From assembly GCF_002803515.1 (NCBI RefSeq), contig NZ_PHQX01000001.1, forward strand, positions 930,001 through 994,000: a DNA stretch of 64,000 nucleotides, written 5' to 3'. The notes beneath the pieces are model-generated. The model searched no databases and had not been told where the DNA came from. It saw nothing but the letters and a program-made list of their open reading frames with translations. Shown one piece after another: positions 47,624 to 57,017 of this stretch (the first letter of the stretch is position 1; each line of letters begins with the position of its first letter). Source of the stretch: Stenotrophomonas lactitubi (GTDB taxonomy: Bacteria > Pseudomonadota > Gammaproteobacteria > Xanthomonadales > Xanthomonadaceae). Both the position numbers and the translations under genes were made by a program.

Positions 47624-48049
47624 GTGCGATTTTCATGTTTTGGTGCGGCTACTGGATTTCTGATGCTTGCCGCTGCCCCGGCAATCGCGGGCGGTCCGTC
47701 GGATTTCCATGGAAAGCCGTTGGCTACGGCTGGATTGGGGCAGGCCAGTCCGGCCGCGATCAATCTCAGCCAGGACCCCAGCTGGCAGCTGTATGGATTC
47801 CAGCGTGACGGCATCACCTATCTGCAGGTGAATGACCTGCTCGGAAACGTACAGCTGATCATCGGCAATGCAGGGGGTACCTACTGGGTACTGCCGGCAG
47901 GGAACAATGCGGCCCGGGTTTCGCTGCCCCAGCAGCAGATCCAGATACCAGCAGGTGCCAGCCGCTCGCAGATCTACAGTGGCAGTGATTTCTCGCTGGT
48001 GCGTTATCGCAGTGGCGGCGACGTCATCTGGTCGGTGGAAACACCGTAA
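47624..48049 (+). CDS. Small secreted protein of unknown function
   Basis: Not recognised. The 141-residue protein has a signal peptide (FLMLAAAPAIAGG, cut near residue 22). The mature part is short and beta-rich-looking, with NLSQDPSWQLYGFQRDGITYLQVND, VQLIIGNAGGTYWVLPAGNNAARVSLPQQQ and DFSLVRYRSGGDVIWSVETP. No Cys remains after the signal. GTG 47624 is the start because GGAGG sits eight bases upstream. A terminator follows the stop codon. A small extracytoplasmic protein of the Xanthomonadaceae is likely; no function is claimed. Confidence 0.75.
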   Translation: MRFSCFGAATGFLMLAAAPAIAGGPSDFHGKPLATAGLGQASPAAINLSQDPSWQLYGFQRDGITYLQVNDLLGNVQLIIGNAGGTYWVLPAGNNAARVSLPQQQIQIPAGASRSQIYSGSDFSLVRYRSGGDVIWSVETP

Positions 48050-48062
48050 AGACGGTGAAGTG

Positions 48063-48098
48063 CGCAGCGGCGTCGGGATCTCCCACGCCGCTGCGTTT
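48063..48098 (+). terminator. Rho-independent terminator of the small secreted protein gene
   Basis: Stem CGCAGCGGCGT (48063-48073) with ACGCCGCTGCG (48085-48095), loop 11 nt, then TTT. About 14 bp after the stop codon. Confidence 0.75.
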
Positions 48099-48161
48099 GC
48101 CGCGATGGATGTGGCCGAAGCGCGATATGCGGCAAGGGAGGCCCTCGGCGGATACCGGCCG

Positions 48162-49772
48162 TCAGGTCTGGGTCTGCGAGTTTCCCTGCCCGAAGGCCGT
48201 CACGTGATCCATTGGGTTGAACGACGCCAGGCCGAGGGCAGCGGAATCACCCGTTTCCACCATCGCCATCCGTATCCGGTTCCGATGGCACTGCACCGTT
48301 CCGCCATAAGCAATCGTCCGGCCAGCCAAGCGCTCCACTGTGGCGGTGACGGTGGACGGTGCCAGGCTGCGATATGAATCCAGCAGTGCGACCGTCATCA
48401 GGATGCCGCGGCGTCCGCCTGCCTGGCCGCAACGCACGCGGATGCGGATCTGGCCTGATTCACTGTTGATCAACAGCGAAACGGCATCGGTGAGGGCGCG
48501 ATAGGCGGCCAGCTGCAGGCCGACACTGAGCTGACAGGGATCGCCGAGCAGGCGAGGGCGCATCACTCGATGGCTCAGGTCCCAGGTTTCACGTACGCCG
48601 CCGGCCTGGAGGGCGACATAGAGCCCAAGATGTTCCAGCGCAGCGGGGTAGACCATGCTGGTCTGTTCCCGGAACTGTCGCGAATGGACCGAAGCCATGT
48701 GCAGGAGACTGTTCGCTATCGTGGGATGGCCCTGAGCATTGAGCCAGTTCACCACCTCGCTGAGCGAGGTGTCGATTCCGTCCCCCAGCTTCCTCAGGTG
48801 CCGGGCGCGCTCGCGCAGATCAAGCTCGCTTGCCACCAGTGAATTACGCGCATGCTTGAGCGCATCTTTTTCACCCACTTCGCCCAGTCTCGAACGGTGG
48901 TAGTAGTGGGTGATGCGCGAGCCCAGCACCAGCAGCGCAGCGCCGGTGACCGCCATGATCTGCTGGGTTGCGAAGGCGGCTGGATCGAACGCACCCGTGT
49001 AGGGGCTGGGCGTGGTCAGGCCAATGATCAGGTTGAGCGAGGGCACGCCGATCGCCGCACCTCGCCAGCCGTACAGGCAGGTAAGCACGACGACCGGCAG
49101 CGCCATCAGCAGCTGCATCGACGTCTTGGCGTTGACTTCGTCCAGGGGCAGCTGTGCGGCATACAGGCCAATCATCGCCATCAGCGTCAGGGCAGCGAGT
49201 GCAGGCGGGGCGAAACCCGACGTCCAGCGGGCGTTGCTGGTCCGTCGTGTCCACAATAATGCGAGTGGCGCAAGGGTCAGAATGCCGATGAAGTCGCCGA
49301 CGACCAAGCGCGCGATGCTGGCAAGAACCGGCATCTCCGGTGGTGTCGGCCACAGAAGGTGTGCCAGCACCAGATTGAGCGCCGTGACCACCAGCGCCGA
49401 CGCCGCCGCGACTGAAATCAGCCACGCGTTCTTCGTGTTCAGCATCATCTTCCGGTGCAGATGCACGATCAGCATCACGGCAGGCATCAACAGTGCCGAA
49501 CCCAGCACGATCCAGGCCAGCCCATACTTCTCGATCATTGGCACGCGCATCTGCGCAAAGTAGGCATATTCGCCCAGCAGCAGATATGGCCACCAGCGAG
49601 GGGGGAACAACAACACTGCAGCGACGCGGACGCCGGCAGGCAGATAGAACTGGTCGAGCGACAACTGGCGCGACGCCCAGCATGCGACGGCGTACAGCAG
49701 CGCAAGGACCAGCCCCGCCGGGCGGATACGCAACTTCAACTGCAGGCCTTCATTCCACCAGTTCAATCGCAC
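48162..49772 (-). CDS. MASE1-domain membrane protein with degenerate kinase-like C terminus
   Basis: The 536-residue protein has a MASE1 sensor domain of about eight helices (LVLALLYAVACWAS, LPAGVRVAAVLLFPPRWWPYLLLGEY, LVVGDFIGILTLAPLALLW, LGSRITHYYH). The cytosolic half (about 300-536) looks like a two-helix plus ATPase architecture (RARHLRKLGDGIDTSLSEVVNWL, LGLYVALQAGGVRETWD, ALTDAVSLLINSESGQIRIRV). It lacks the phosphoacceptor His and any recognisable N-, G1- and G2-box. It probably binds a partner rather than phosphorylating. GTG 49772 is the start. It is separated from its neighbours and lies near two cyclic di-GMP genes. Confidence 0.8.
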   Translation of the reverse strand: MRLNWWNEGLQLKLRIRPAGLVLALLYAVACWASRQLSLDQFYLPAGVRVAAVLLFPPRWWPYLLLGEYAYFAQMRVPMIEKYGLAWIVLGSALLMPAVMLIVHLHRKMMLNTKNAWLISVAAASALVVTALNLVLAHLLWPTPPEMPVLASIARLVVGDFIGILTLAPLALLWTRRTSNARWTSGFAPPALAALTLMAMIGLYAAQLPLDEVNAKTSMQLLMALPVVVLTCLYGWRGAAIGVPSLNLIIGLTTPSPYTGAFDPAAFATQQIMAVTGAALLVLGSRITHYYHRSRLGEVGEKDALKHARNSLVASELDLRERARHLRKLGDGIDTSLSEVVNWLNAQGHPTIANSLLHMASVHSRQFREQTSMVYPAALEHLGLYVALQAGGVRETWDLSHRVMRPRLLGDPCQLSVGLQLAAYRALTDAVSLLINSESGQIRIRVRCGQAGGRRGILMTVALLDSYRSLAPSTVTATVERLAGRTIAYGGTVQCHRNRIRMAMVETGDSAALGLASFNPMDHVTAFGQGNSQTQT

Positions 49773-49969
49773 TACCCCTTCACAGTACGTTCCCTGTCAG
49801 CATCCATTCGCCGCGGGACCCGGTTCTTACCGACGGTATCGACACACGTTCGATTATGCAATCGCCTCAGTGGTCTGCCCGACAAGTGGGAAAGTCATCA
49901 CATGATTACCTGCGGCGACGAGTTTCACAGTTTTCGGGGGACGGTATATTCAGCTCGCTTCCCGATGAC

Positions 49970-51247
49970 TCACCACAGCGCATCCCGCAGTTTGTACCAG
50001 GACATGGCCGCTACCAGCAGCGGCATGCGCAGCAGGCGTCCGCCGGGGAAGGGCGCATGCTGCAGGCGCTGGAACACGTCCAGACGCTCGCTCTGGCCCG
50101 CAATCGCGGCGGCGATGACCTCGCCGGCCAGTCCGGCCGCTGCCACACCGTGGCCGGAGAAGCCCTGCGCGAAGTACAGATTTCCATCCAGCCTGCCCCA
50201 GTGCGGGGCGCGGTTGCGGGTGATATCCACGTAACCGCCCCAGACCTGCTGCAGCGGAATGTCGGCCAACTGCGGGAACACCTGGTGCATGCGCCGCTGC
50301 ATCACCCGGTGCAGGCCGGGCGGGGGCAGCGCGGAATAGCTGGCACGGCCGCCGAACAACAGGCGGTGGTCATGGCTGAGGCGGAAATAGTCCAGCGCCC
50401 AGGCGGTATCGGAGACCGCCATGTTGTTGCCGATCAGGGCCTGTGCGCGCTCGGCACCCAGCGGCGCGCTGGCGCCGATATACGTTCCGACCGGCATGAT
50501 GCGCCGTTCCAGCTCAGGCACCAGCCCCTGCAGCAGGGCGTTGCCGGCCACCACCAGCTGCGGCGCGCGCACGCTGCCGTGGTCGGTATGCAGCACCGCG
50601 TGTGCACCACGTTGAATGCGCGTTACCGGCGACTGTTCGTGGATGACCACGCCGGCCGCGCGCGCGGCATCGGCCAGCCCACGGGCGTAGGCCAGCGGAT
50701 GCAGGTGCGCGCTGAGCGGGTCGAACATCGCCGCGCGGTAGCGCGGGCTGTCCAGCTGCATGCGCAGGGTATCGCGCGGCCACCACTGCATCGGGTAGTC
50801 GTAGTGCTGTTGCAGATGCTCGCAGTTGGCGCGCAGGTCCTGCTCGTGGCGTGCGCGGATGGCGACGCTGGCGTGGCCCTGCACCCAATGGCAATCGATG
50901 CCATGCCGGTCGATGCGCGCGCGCATCGCCTGTACCGCGTCACGCGACCAGTCGAACAGGTGGCGTGCATCGTCCCGGCCGAGCTGGCGTTCCAGCTCGT
51001 CCACCTCACACCCGTAGCCCACCAGCGCCTGGCCACCATTGCGGCCAGAGGCTCCCCAGCCGATCCGTTGTGCCTCCAGCAGCACCACCCGCTGGCCGCG
51101 CAGGGCCAGTTCCAGTGCGGCGGTGAGGCCGGTATAGCCGGCGCCCAGTACCGCTACATCGGCCTGCAGCTCACCGCGCAGTGGCGGCAACGCGGGCGTT
51201 TCGGGCAGGCTGCTGGCGTACCAGCTGGGCGGGAAGGCGGCGCTCAC
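49970..51247 (-). CDS. puuB: FAD-dependent gamma-glutamylputrescine oxidase-like (PuuB)
   Basis: The 425-residue DAO-family flavoprotein has the dinucleotide-binding motif VAVLGAGYTGLTAALELALRG near residue 31, the GRNGGQALVGYGCEVDEL region that is typical of PuuB/OrdL, and a C-terminal GGYVDITRNRAPHWGRLDGNLYFAQGFSGHGVAAAGLAG. PuuB oxidises gamma-glutamylputrescine to gamma-glutamylaminobutyraldehyde. GTG 51247 is chosen (VSAAFPPSWYASSLPE) with GAGG upstream; the open frame further upstream is Pro-rich and unlikely. It is divergent from puuD. Related enzymes act on other amines, so the substrate is inferred from the neighbours. Confidence 0.88.
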   Translation of the reverse strand: MSAAFPPSWYASSLPETPALPPLRGELQADVAVLGAGYTGLTAALELALRGQRVVLLEAQRIGWGASGRNGGQALVGYGCEVDELERQLGRDDARHLFDWSRDAVQAMRARIDRHGIDCHWVQGHASVAIRARHEQDLRANCEHLQQHYDYPMQWWPRDTLRMQLDSPRYRAAMFDPLSAHLHPLAYARGLADAARAAGVVIHEQSPVTRIQRGAHAVLHTDHGSVRAPQLVVAGNALLQGLVPELERRIMPVGTYIGASAPLGAERAQALIGNNMAVSDTAWALDYFRLSHDHRLLFGGRASYSALPPPGLHRVMQRRMHQVFPQLADIPLQQVWGGYVDITRNRAPHWGRLDGNLYFAQGFSGHGVAAAGLAGEVIAAAIAGQSERLDVFQRLQHAPFPGGRLLRMPLLVAAMSWYKLRDALW

Positions 51248-51408
51248 CGGCGGCCTCGCAGAAGCGGGAAAGGGCGTCGGAGCGGGGGAGGACGGTCGGG
51301 CTTCACGCCGATAGTTTGGCCCAAGCGGAGCGCCCGTGGTGTGAGGGCAGCGGCTTGCCGTTGCCAGTGCCGGGCGGGTAACGTGATTGCACGCCAAGGA
51401 GTTTTCCC

Positions 51409-52170
51409 ATGCGCCGCCTGCCCTGGGTGGGCCTGCCCACCGACAGCACCGTGCTCGGCCATCATCGTTTCGCGGTGGCCGGGGAAAAATATGTGCGTGC
51501 CTTGGTTGACGCTGCGCAGGCAACGCCACTGGTGCTGCCGAGCCTGCAGCCGCCGCTGCCGGCACGCGACTGGTTGCAGGGCCTGGACGGCCTGCTGTTG
51601 ACCGGCGCGGTCAGCAACATCGAGCCGCAGCATTACGAAGGGGGCCGCACCTGGGAGGGCAACCTGCACGACACGGCCCGCGATGCCACGGCGTTCGCCC
51701 TGCTGCACGAGGCGCTGGCGATGGATCTGCCGGTGCTGGCAATCTGCCGCGGATTCCAGGAATTGAATGTGGCGCTCGGCGGCACGCTTCATCCGCAGGT
51801 GCATGCGGTGCCTGGCCTGACCGATCATCGTGAAGACCCGCAGGCGCCGGTGGAGGTCCAGTATGGGCCCGCTCATGCGATCACCCTGGCCGATGGCGGT
51901 TGGCTGGCACAGTGGTCTGCCGGCGATCGGGTACAGGTCAATTCGGTGCACGGGCAGGGCATCGCGAGACTGGCCGAAGGCCTGCAGATCGAGGCCCGGG
52001 CCGATGATGGCCTGGTCGAAGCGGCACGCAGCCAGCGCCATCGATTCGTGCTCGGCGTACAGTGGCATCCCGAGTGGCGTGTGATGCAGACGCCGTTCTA
52101 TCACGCTATTTTCCGTGCGTTCGGCCAAGCTTGCCGGCAGCACCAACAGAATCGACTGGAATCCCCATGA
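51409..52170 (+). CDS. puuD: Gamma-glutamyl-gamma-aminobutyrate hydrolase (PuuD-like)
   Basis: The 253-residue class I amidotransferase-fold hydrolase has the nucleophile in LAICRGFQELNVALGG (Cys near residue 114) and the His-Glu pair in GVQWHPEW. The motifs LLLTGAVSNIEPQHY and VNSVHGQGI are usual for PuuD. It releases GABA from gamma-glutamyl-GABA. ATG 51409 (MRRLPWVGLPTDS) is used; AAGGAG lies nine bases upstream. It overlaps puuA by four bases (ATGA), so it opens the puuD-puuA-potFGHI run. Confidence 0.93.
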   Translation: MRRLPWVGLPTDSTVLGHHRFAVAGEKYVRALVDAAQATPLVLPSLQPPLPARDWLQGLDGLLLTGAVSNIEPQHYEGGRTWEGNLHDTARDATAFALLHEALAMDLPVLAICRGFQELNVALGGTLHPQVHAVPGLTDHREDPQAPVEVQYGPAHAITLADGGWLAQWSAGDRVQVNSVHGQGIARLAEGLQIEARADDGLVEAARSQRHRFVLGVQWHPEWRVMQTPFYHAIFRAFGQACRQHQQNRLESP

Positions 52171-53561
52171 GTTCGCGAACGCGCCCGCGCAAGACGGCTA
52201 CGCCCACGCCACCGCAGGAAAGCAGCCTGCTGCGCTGGCTGAAGGAGCGGCGCATCACCGAGGTCGAATGCCTGGTTCCGGACATCACCGGCAATGCGCG
52301 TGGCAAGATCATCCCGGCCGACAAGTTCTCGCACGATTACGGCACGCGTTTGCCGGAGGGCATCTTCGCGACAACCGTCACCGGCGAATTCCCGGACGAC
52401 TACTACGACCTGACCTCGCCGTCGGACTCGGACATGATCCTGCGCCCCGACCCGGACACGGTGCGCATGGTGCCGTGGGCAACCGATCCGACCGCGCAGG
52501 TCATCCACGACTGCTACACCAAGAACGGCGAGCCACACGAACTGGCCCCGCGCAACGTGCTGCGCCGGGTGCTGGATGCCTACACCGAGCTCGGCCTGCG
52601 ACCGGTGGTTGCGCCCGAGCTGGAGTTCTTCCTGGTGCAGAAGAACACCGATCCGGATTTCCCGCTGCTGCCCCCGGCTGGCCGCTCGGGGCGCCCGGAA
52701 ACGGCGCGGCAGTCGTACTCGATCGACGCGGTCAACGAGTTCGACCCGATCCTCGACCTGATGTACGACTACTGCGATGCGATGAAGCTGGACGTGGACA
52801 CGCTGATCCACGAATCCGGCGCGGCGCAGCTGGAGGTCAACTTCACCCACGCCAACGCGATGGATCTGGCCGACCAGGTGTTCCTGTTCAAGCGCACCAT
52901 GCGCGAGTCGGCGATGCGCCACGGGGTGTATGCCACCTTCCTGGCCAAGCCGATGGAGAACGAGCCGGGTAGTGCGATGCACATCCACCAGAGCCTGCTG
53001 CGGATCAGTGATGGCCAGAACGTGTTCACCGGCGAGCACGGCGGTGAGGATTTCAGCCCGCTGTTCGCCCACTACCTGGCCGGCCTGCAGAAGTATGTGC
53101 CGATGGCCATGGCGTTCTTCGCGCCGAACGTGAATTCCTACCGGCGCCTGGTGTTCGGCGAAGTCTCGCCGAGCAACGTGCACTGGGGCTTCGACAATCG
53201 CACCTGCGGCCTGCGGGTACCGCTGGATACGCCGGAAAACATGCGGGTGGAAAGCCGCTTCGCCGGTTCCGATGCCAACCCTTACCTGGCGATGGCCGCA
53301 ACCCTGGCCTGTGGCCTGCTCGGCATCCGCGAGCGCCTCGCGCCGGATGCACCGGTGACCGGCAGCGCCAAGGAGCTGGGCTACGACCTGCCGCGTTCGC
53401 TGGGTGAAGCGCTGGACGGGCTGGAGCAGTGCAGCGAGCTGCAGGCATTGCTGGGCGAGCGCTTCTGCCGCGCCTACATCTCGGTCAAGCGCAAGGAATA
53501 CGAGACCTTCTTCCGTGTGATCAGTTCGTGGGAGCGCGAGTTCCTGCTGCTGAACGTGTGA
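52167..53561 (+). CDS. puuA: Gamma-glutamylputrescine synthetase (PuuA-type glutamine synthetase)
   Basis: The 464-residue protein is in the glutamine synthetase superfamily: beta-grasp start LLRWLKERRITEVECLVPDITGNARGK, metal-binding APELEFFLV, GAAQLEVNFTHANAMD, AMHIHQSL, and the ATP/glutamate region NRTCGLRVP and VESRFAGSDANPYLAMA. The N-terminal GNARGKIIPADKF differs from true GlnA, as in PuuA/SpuI. It ligates glutamate to putrescine, the first step of the pathway. No adenylylation-site sequence typical of GlnA is seen. ATG 52167 overlaps puuD and gives the family length. Confidence 0.93.
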   Translation: MSSRTRPRKTATPTPPQESSLLRWLKERRITEVECLVPDITGNARGKIIPADKFSHDYGTRLPEGIFATTVTGEFPDDYYDLTSPSDSDMILRPDPDTVRMVPWATDPTAQVIHDCYTKNGEPHELAPRNVLRRVLDAYTELGLRPVVAPELEFFLVQKNTDPDFPLLPPAGRSGRPETARQSYSIDAVNEFDPILDLMYDYCDAMKLDVDTLIHESGAAQLEVNFTHANAMDLADQVFLFKRTMRESAMRHGVYATFLAKPMENEPGSAMHIHQSLLRISDGQNVFTGEHGGEDFSPLFAHYLAGLQKYVPMAMAFFAPNVNSYRRLVFGEVSPSNVHWGFDNRTCGLRVPLDTPENMRVESRFAGSDANPYLAMAATLACGLLGIRERLAPDAPVTGSAKELGYDLPRSLGEALDGLEQCSELQALLGERFCRAYISVKRKEYETFFRVISSWEREFLLLNV

Positions 53562-53652
53562 AGGCCGCGAATAGAAAAATCCGTCGCCGGGGGGTAGGCT
53601 GGCACCCGTCGCCGGCCCGGCCGGCCCCCCTTTCCGCATTCTGGAGCACCCG

Positions 53653-54762
53653 ATGAAGCTGCGTATCCTCACGCTCGGCCTGGCCTCCGCCATGCTTTCC
53701 GCCTGTGGCGGCGGCAACGGCGGCGGACAGGACAGCAAGGTCCTGAACGTCTACAACTACAGCGACTACATCGCCGAAGACACCATCCCGAACTTCGAGA
53801 AGCAGAGCGGGATCAAGGTCACCTACGATGTGTTCGACAGTGACGAGATGGTCGAGACCAAGCTGCTGGCCGGCAACAGCGGCTACGACGTGGTGGTGCC
53901 GACGCTGAACTTCTTCGGCCGGCAGATCCAGGCCGGTGTGTTCCTGCCGCTGGACAAGTCGAAGATCCCGAACCTGGCCAACCTCGACCCGGCGGTGATG
54001 AAGCGCATCGCCACCCAGGATCCGGGCAACCAGTACGGCGTGCCGTACATGATCGGCACCACCGGCATCGGCTACAACGTGGACATGCTGAAGGAGCGTT
54101 TCGGTGGCAGCGCCGACATCGCCAACAGCTGGGACCTGGTGTTCAAGCCGGAAAACATCAGCAAGATGAAGGACTGCGGCGTGACCATCCTGGACACGCC
54201 GGCGGACATGATTCCGATCGCGCTGCACTACCTCGGCCTGGATCCGCACAGCGGCGATCCGGCCGACCTGCAGAAGGCGGCCGACCTGCTGAAGTCGATC
54301 CGTCCGTACGTGCAGAACTTCCACTCCTCGCAGTACGTCGGCTCGCTGGCCAACGGCGGCACCTGCTTGGTGGTGGGCTGGTCGGGTGACATCATCCAGG
54401 CCCGCGACCGCGCGGCCGAAGCCAGCAATGGCGTGCACGTGGCCTATTCGATTCCCAAGGAAGGCGCGCCGCAGTGGTTCGACATGCTGGCGATTCCGAA
54501 GGATGCCAAGCATCCGGAAGCGGCCTACGCGTTCATCAACTACCTGCTGGAACCGAAGGTGGCCGCGGCCAACACCAACTTCATCCACTACGGCAACCCG
54601 GTCCCGACTGCGACCCCGCTGGTGGACGAGGCAATCCGCACCGACCCGACCATCTATCCGCCGGCCGACGTGGCCGAGAAAATGTTCACCTATTCGATCA
54701 ACACGCCGGAGACCGACAAGCTCTACACCCGGCTGTGGACCGAGGTGAAGACCGGCAGGTAA
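53653..54762 (+). CDS. potF: Putrescine-binding protein of the PotFGHI importer
   Basis: The 369-residue binding protein has a lipoprotein signal (LTLGLASAMLSACGGG, Cys near residue 18) and then VLNVYNYSDYIAEDTIPNFEKQSGIKVTYDVFDSDEM, GYDVVVPTLNFFGRQ, YGVPYMIGTTGIGYN and VVGWSGDIIQA, all typical of PotF/SpuD. E. coli PotF is soluble, so the lipobox is a difference. It carries putrescine to PotHI. The gene starts 91 bp after puuA. The gap to potG contains GTGCC-type hairpins, which may reduce downstream expression. Confidence 0.93.
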   Translation: MKLRILTLGLASAMLSACGGGNGGGQDSKVLNVYNYSDYIAEDTIPNFEKQSGIKVTYDVFDSDEMVETKLLAGNSGYDVVVPTLNFFGRQIQAGVFLPLDKSKIPNLANLDPAVMKRIATQDPGNQYGVPYMIGTTGIGYNVDMLKERFGGSADIANSWDLVFKPENISKMKDCGVTILDTPADMIPIALHYLGLDPHSGDPADLQKAADLLKSIRPYVQNFHSSQYVGSLANGGTCLVVGWSGDIIQARDRAAEASNGVHVAYSIPKEGAPQWFDMLAIPKDAKHPEAAYAFINYLLEPKVAAANTNFIHYGNPVPTATPLVDEAIRTDPTIYPPADVAEKMFTYSINTPETDKLYTRLWTEVKTGR

Positions 54763-54775
54763 GGGCCGGCTGGCA

Positions 54776-54896
54776 GGTGGGTGCCGGCCGTTGGTCGGCA
54801 CGCTTTCCCGGCAGGGCCGACCAACGGTCGGCACCCACCAGATCTGCAGATCCCCCCGGCCCGGTGGGTGCCGCCCGTCGGCCGGCACGCACTTGC
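54776..54896. repeat. Cluster of GTGCC-type hairpins between potF and potG
   Basis: At least three palindromic halves with GTGCCG..., GGTCGGCAC and GGCCGGCAC occur, two in inverted orientation. The arms carry paired changes relative to those at 1131-1261. It is the only large gap in puuDA-potFGHI and likely sets the PotF to PotGHI ratio. Confidence 0.65.
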
Positions 54897-54951
54897 GGCC
54901 CCCGGCCGTTAGAATGGCGGCCGCTGTCCACCGCCCGCTCCCGGAGCCCCC

Positions 54952-56088
54952 ATGCCCGTTGAAGCCCAGCCGGAAGCCGCCGTCGTCGAAGCGACCGGTG
55001 TGCCCGGCTATCTCTCCATTCGTGATCTGCGCAAGGAATTCGATGGCTTCGTCGCCGTCGATGACGTCAACCTGGATGTCCGCAAGGGCGAGATATTCGC
55101 CCTGCTGGGCGGCTCGGGCAGCGGCAAATCGACCCTGCTGCGCTGCCTCGGTGGCTTCGAGACGCCCACCAAGGGCAGCATCACCGTCGATGGCCAGCGG
55201 ATGGATGCACTGCCGCCGTACCAGCGGCCGGTCAACATGATGTTCCAGTCCTACGCCCTGTTCCCGCATATGACCGTGGAGCAGAACATCGCCTTCGGCC
55301 TGAAGCAGGATGGACTGGGCCGCGAGGCCATCGGCAAGCGGGTGGGCGAGATGCTCGACCTGGTGCAGATGGGCCACCTGGGCAAGCGCAAGCCGCACCA
55401 GTTGTCCGGCGGCCAGCAGCAGCGCGTGGCGCTGGCGCGGTCGCTGGCCAAGGGGCCCAAGCTGTTGCTGCTGGACGAACCGATGGGCGCGCTGGACAAG
55501 AAGCTGCGCTCGCAGATGCAGCTGGAGCTGGTCAGCATCATCGAATCCTCGGGCGTGACCTGCGTGATGGTCACCCACGACCAGGAAGAGGCGATGACCA
55601 TGGCCACGCGCATCGCGGTGATGGACGCCGGCTGGATCCAGCAGGTCGGCAAGCCCGACGAGGTCTACGAGCAGCCGGCCAACCGCTTCGTCGCCGAGTT
55701 CATCGGTTCGGTGAACCTGTTCGACGGCGTGATCGACGAGGACCTGCCCGAATACGTGACCGTGCGCTCGCCGCTGTTCCCGGCGCCGGTCTACATCGCC
55801 CACGGCATCACCTGTTATGAAGGGCAGCCGGTCGCGTTCGCGCTGCGCCCGGAGAAGGTGATGATCGGCAAGGACGAGCCGGAAGGGCACACCAACAAGG
55901 CGCAGGGCGTGATCGAGGACATCGCCTACTTCGGCAGCCATTCGGTCTACCACGTGCGCCTGCCCAGTGGTGCCAAGGTGCTGGCCAACTTCGCCAACTC
56001 GCAGCGCTGGGCCAGCGATGGCCTGACCTGGGGCGACGAGGTGTGGGTGCACTGGCGTGACAACGACGGCGTGGTGCTGACCTCATGA
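54952..56088 (+). CDS. potG: Putrescine importer ATPase PotG
   Basis: The 378-residue ATPase shows Walker A GGSGSGKST, MMFQSYALFPHMTV, signature [14 protein letters not shown], Walker B LLLLDEPMGALD and the switch VTHDQEEAMTMA, plus a C-terminal TOBE region (FALRPEKVMI). It powers uptake of putrescine through PotH and PotI. The ATG at 54952 adds about 20 residues before the conserved domain. It ends in an ATGA overlap with potH. Confidence 0.95.
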   Translation: MPVEAQPEAAVVEATGVPGYLSIRDLRKEFDGFVAVDDVNLDVRKGEIFALLGGSGSGKSTLLRCLGGFETPTKGSITVDGQRMDALPPYQRPVNMMFQSYALFPHMTVEQNIAFGLKQDGLGREAIGKRVGEMLDLVQMGHLGKRKPHQLSGGQQQRVALARSLAKGPKLLLLDEPMGALDKKLRSQMQLELVSIIESSGVTCVMVTHDQEEAMTMATRIAVMDAGWIQQVGKPDEVYEQPANRFVAEFIGSVNLFDGVIDEDLPEYVTVRSPLFPAPVYIAHGITCYEGQPVAFALRPEKVMIGKDEPEGHTNKAQGVIEDIAYFGSHSVYHVRLPSGAKVLANFANSQRWASDGLTWGDEVWVHWRDNDGVVLTS

Positions 56089-57017
56089 GCACGGCGGGCC
56101 TGAAGCGCTGGCTGCCGGGCACGCGTGCCACGGTCATCGGCATTCCGTACCTGTGGCTGCTGCTGTTCTTCGCCGTGCCGTTCCTGATCGTGCTGATGAT
56201 CAGTTTCTCGCACAGCCGGGTCGGCTCGCCGCCGTATACCTGGTTGCTGCAGTACGTCGATGGCGGCCTTTCACTGAAGCTCAACCTCGAGAACTACCTG
56301 GCGCTGTTCCGCGATTCGATCTACGCGCAGGCGTTCCTGAGCTCGATCAAGATCGCCGCGATCTCGACCTTCCTCACGTTGCTGATCGGCTATCCGATGG
56401 CCTATGCCATCGCCCGCCTGTCGCCGGCCGCGCGCAACGTGGCGATGATGCTGGTGGTGCTGCCGTCGTGGACTTCGTTCCTGATCCGCGTCTATGCCTG
56501 GAAGGCGATCCTGGACCGCAACGGCCTGCTCGACCAGTTCCTGCAGTACACCGGCCTGCAGACGCTGATGACCAACATGGGCCTGCCCAAGCTGCAGCTG
56601 ATCGATACCCCGACCGCCGCCTATATCGGCATCGTGTACTGCTATCTGCCGTTCATGGTGCTGCCGCTGTACGCCAACCTGGTCAAGCATGACCACCGCC
56701 TGCTGGAAGCGGCCTACGATCTCGGTGCCAAGCCGTGGCAGGCGTTCCTGCGCATCACCCTGCCGCTGTCGAAGGCGGGCATCATCGCCGGCTGCATGCT
56801 GGTGATGATTCCGGCGATCGGCGAGTTCGTGATCCCGGAAATGCTCGGTGGCTCGGAAACGCTGATGGTCGGTCGCCAGCTGTGGAACGAGTTCTTCAAC
56901 AACCGCAACTGGCCGGGCGCCTCAGCGATGGCAGTGGCGATGATCCTGTTGCTGCTGGTGCCGATCCTGCTGTTCAACCGATCCCAGCAGCGACTGCTGG
57001 AAGGGAAGCAGGCATGA
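56085..57017 (+). CDS. potH: Putrescine importer permease PotH
   Basis: The 310-residue permease has six helices (YLWLLLFFAVPFLIVLMISFSHS first) and the EAA loop LLEAAYDLGAKPWQAFLRITLPLSKAGI before the last helices. PLYANLVKHD and ISEFVIPEMLGG-like (IGEFVIPEMLGGSETLM) are typical of PotH. Both ends overlap their neighbours by four bases. Confidence 0.94.
   Translation: MSTAGLKRWLPGTRATVIGIPYLWLLLFFAVPFLIVLMISFSHSRVGSPPYTWLLQYVDGGLSLKLNLENYLALFRDSIYAQAFLSSIKIAAISTFLTLLIGYPMAYAIARLSPAARNVAMMLVVLPSWTSFLIRVYAWKAILDRNGLLDQFLQYTGLQTLMTNMGLPKLQLIDTPTAAYIGIVYCYLPFMVLPLYANLVKHDHRLLEAAYDLGAKPWQAFLRITLPLSKAGIIAGCMLVMIPAIGEFVIPEMLGGSETLMVGRQLWNEFFNNRNWPGASAMAVAMILLLLVPILLFNRSQQRLLEGKQA

Noticed and set aside
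53521..56052. 843-codon open frame on the minus strand across potF and potG
   Set aside because: It overlaps two well-supported plus-strand genes and its product is His/Gln/Arg-rich without motifs, as expected of an antisense shadow.
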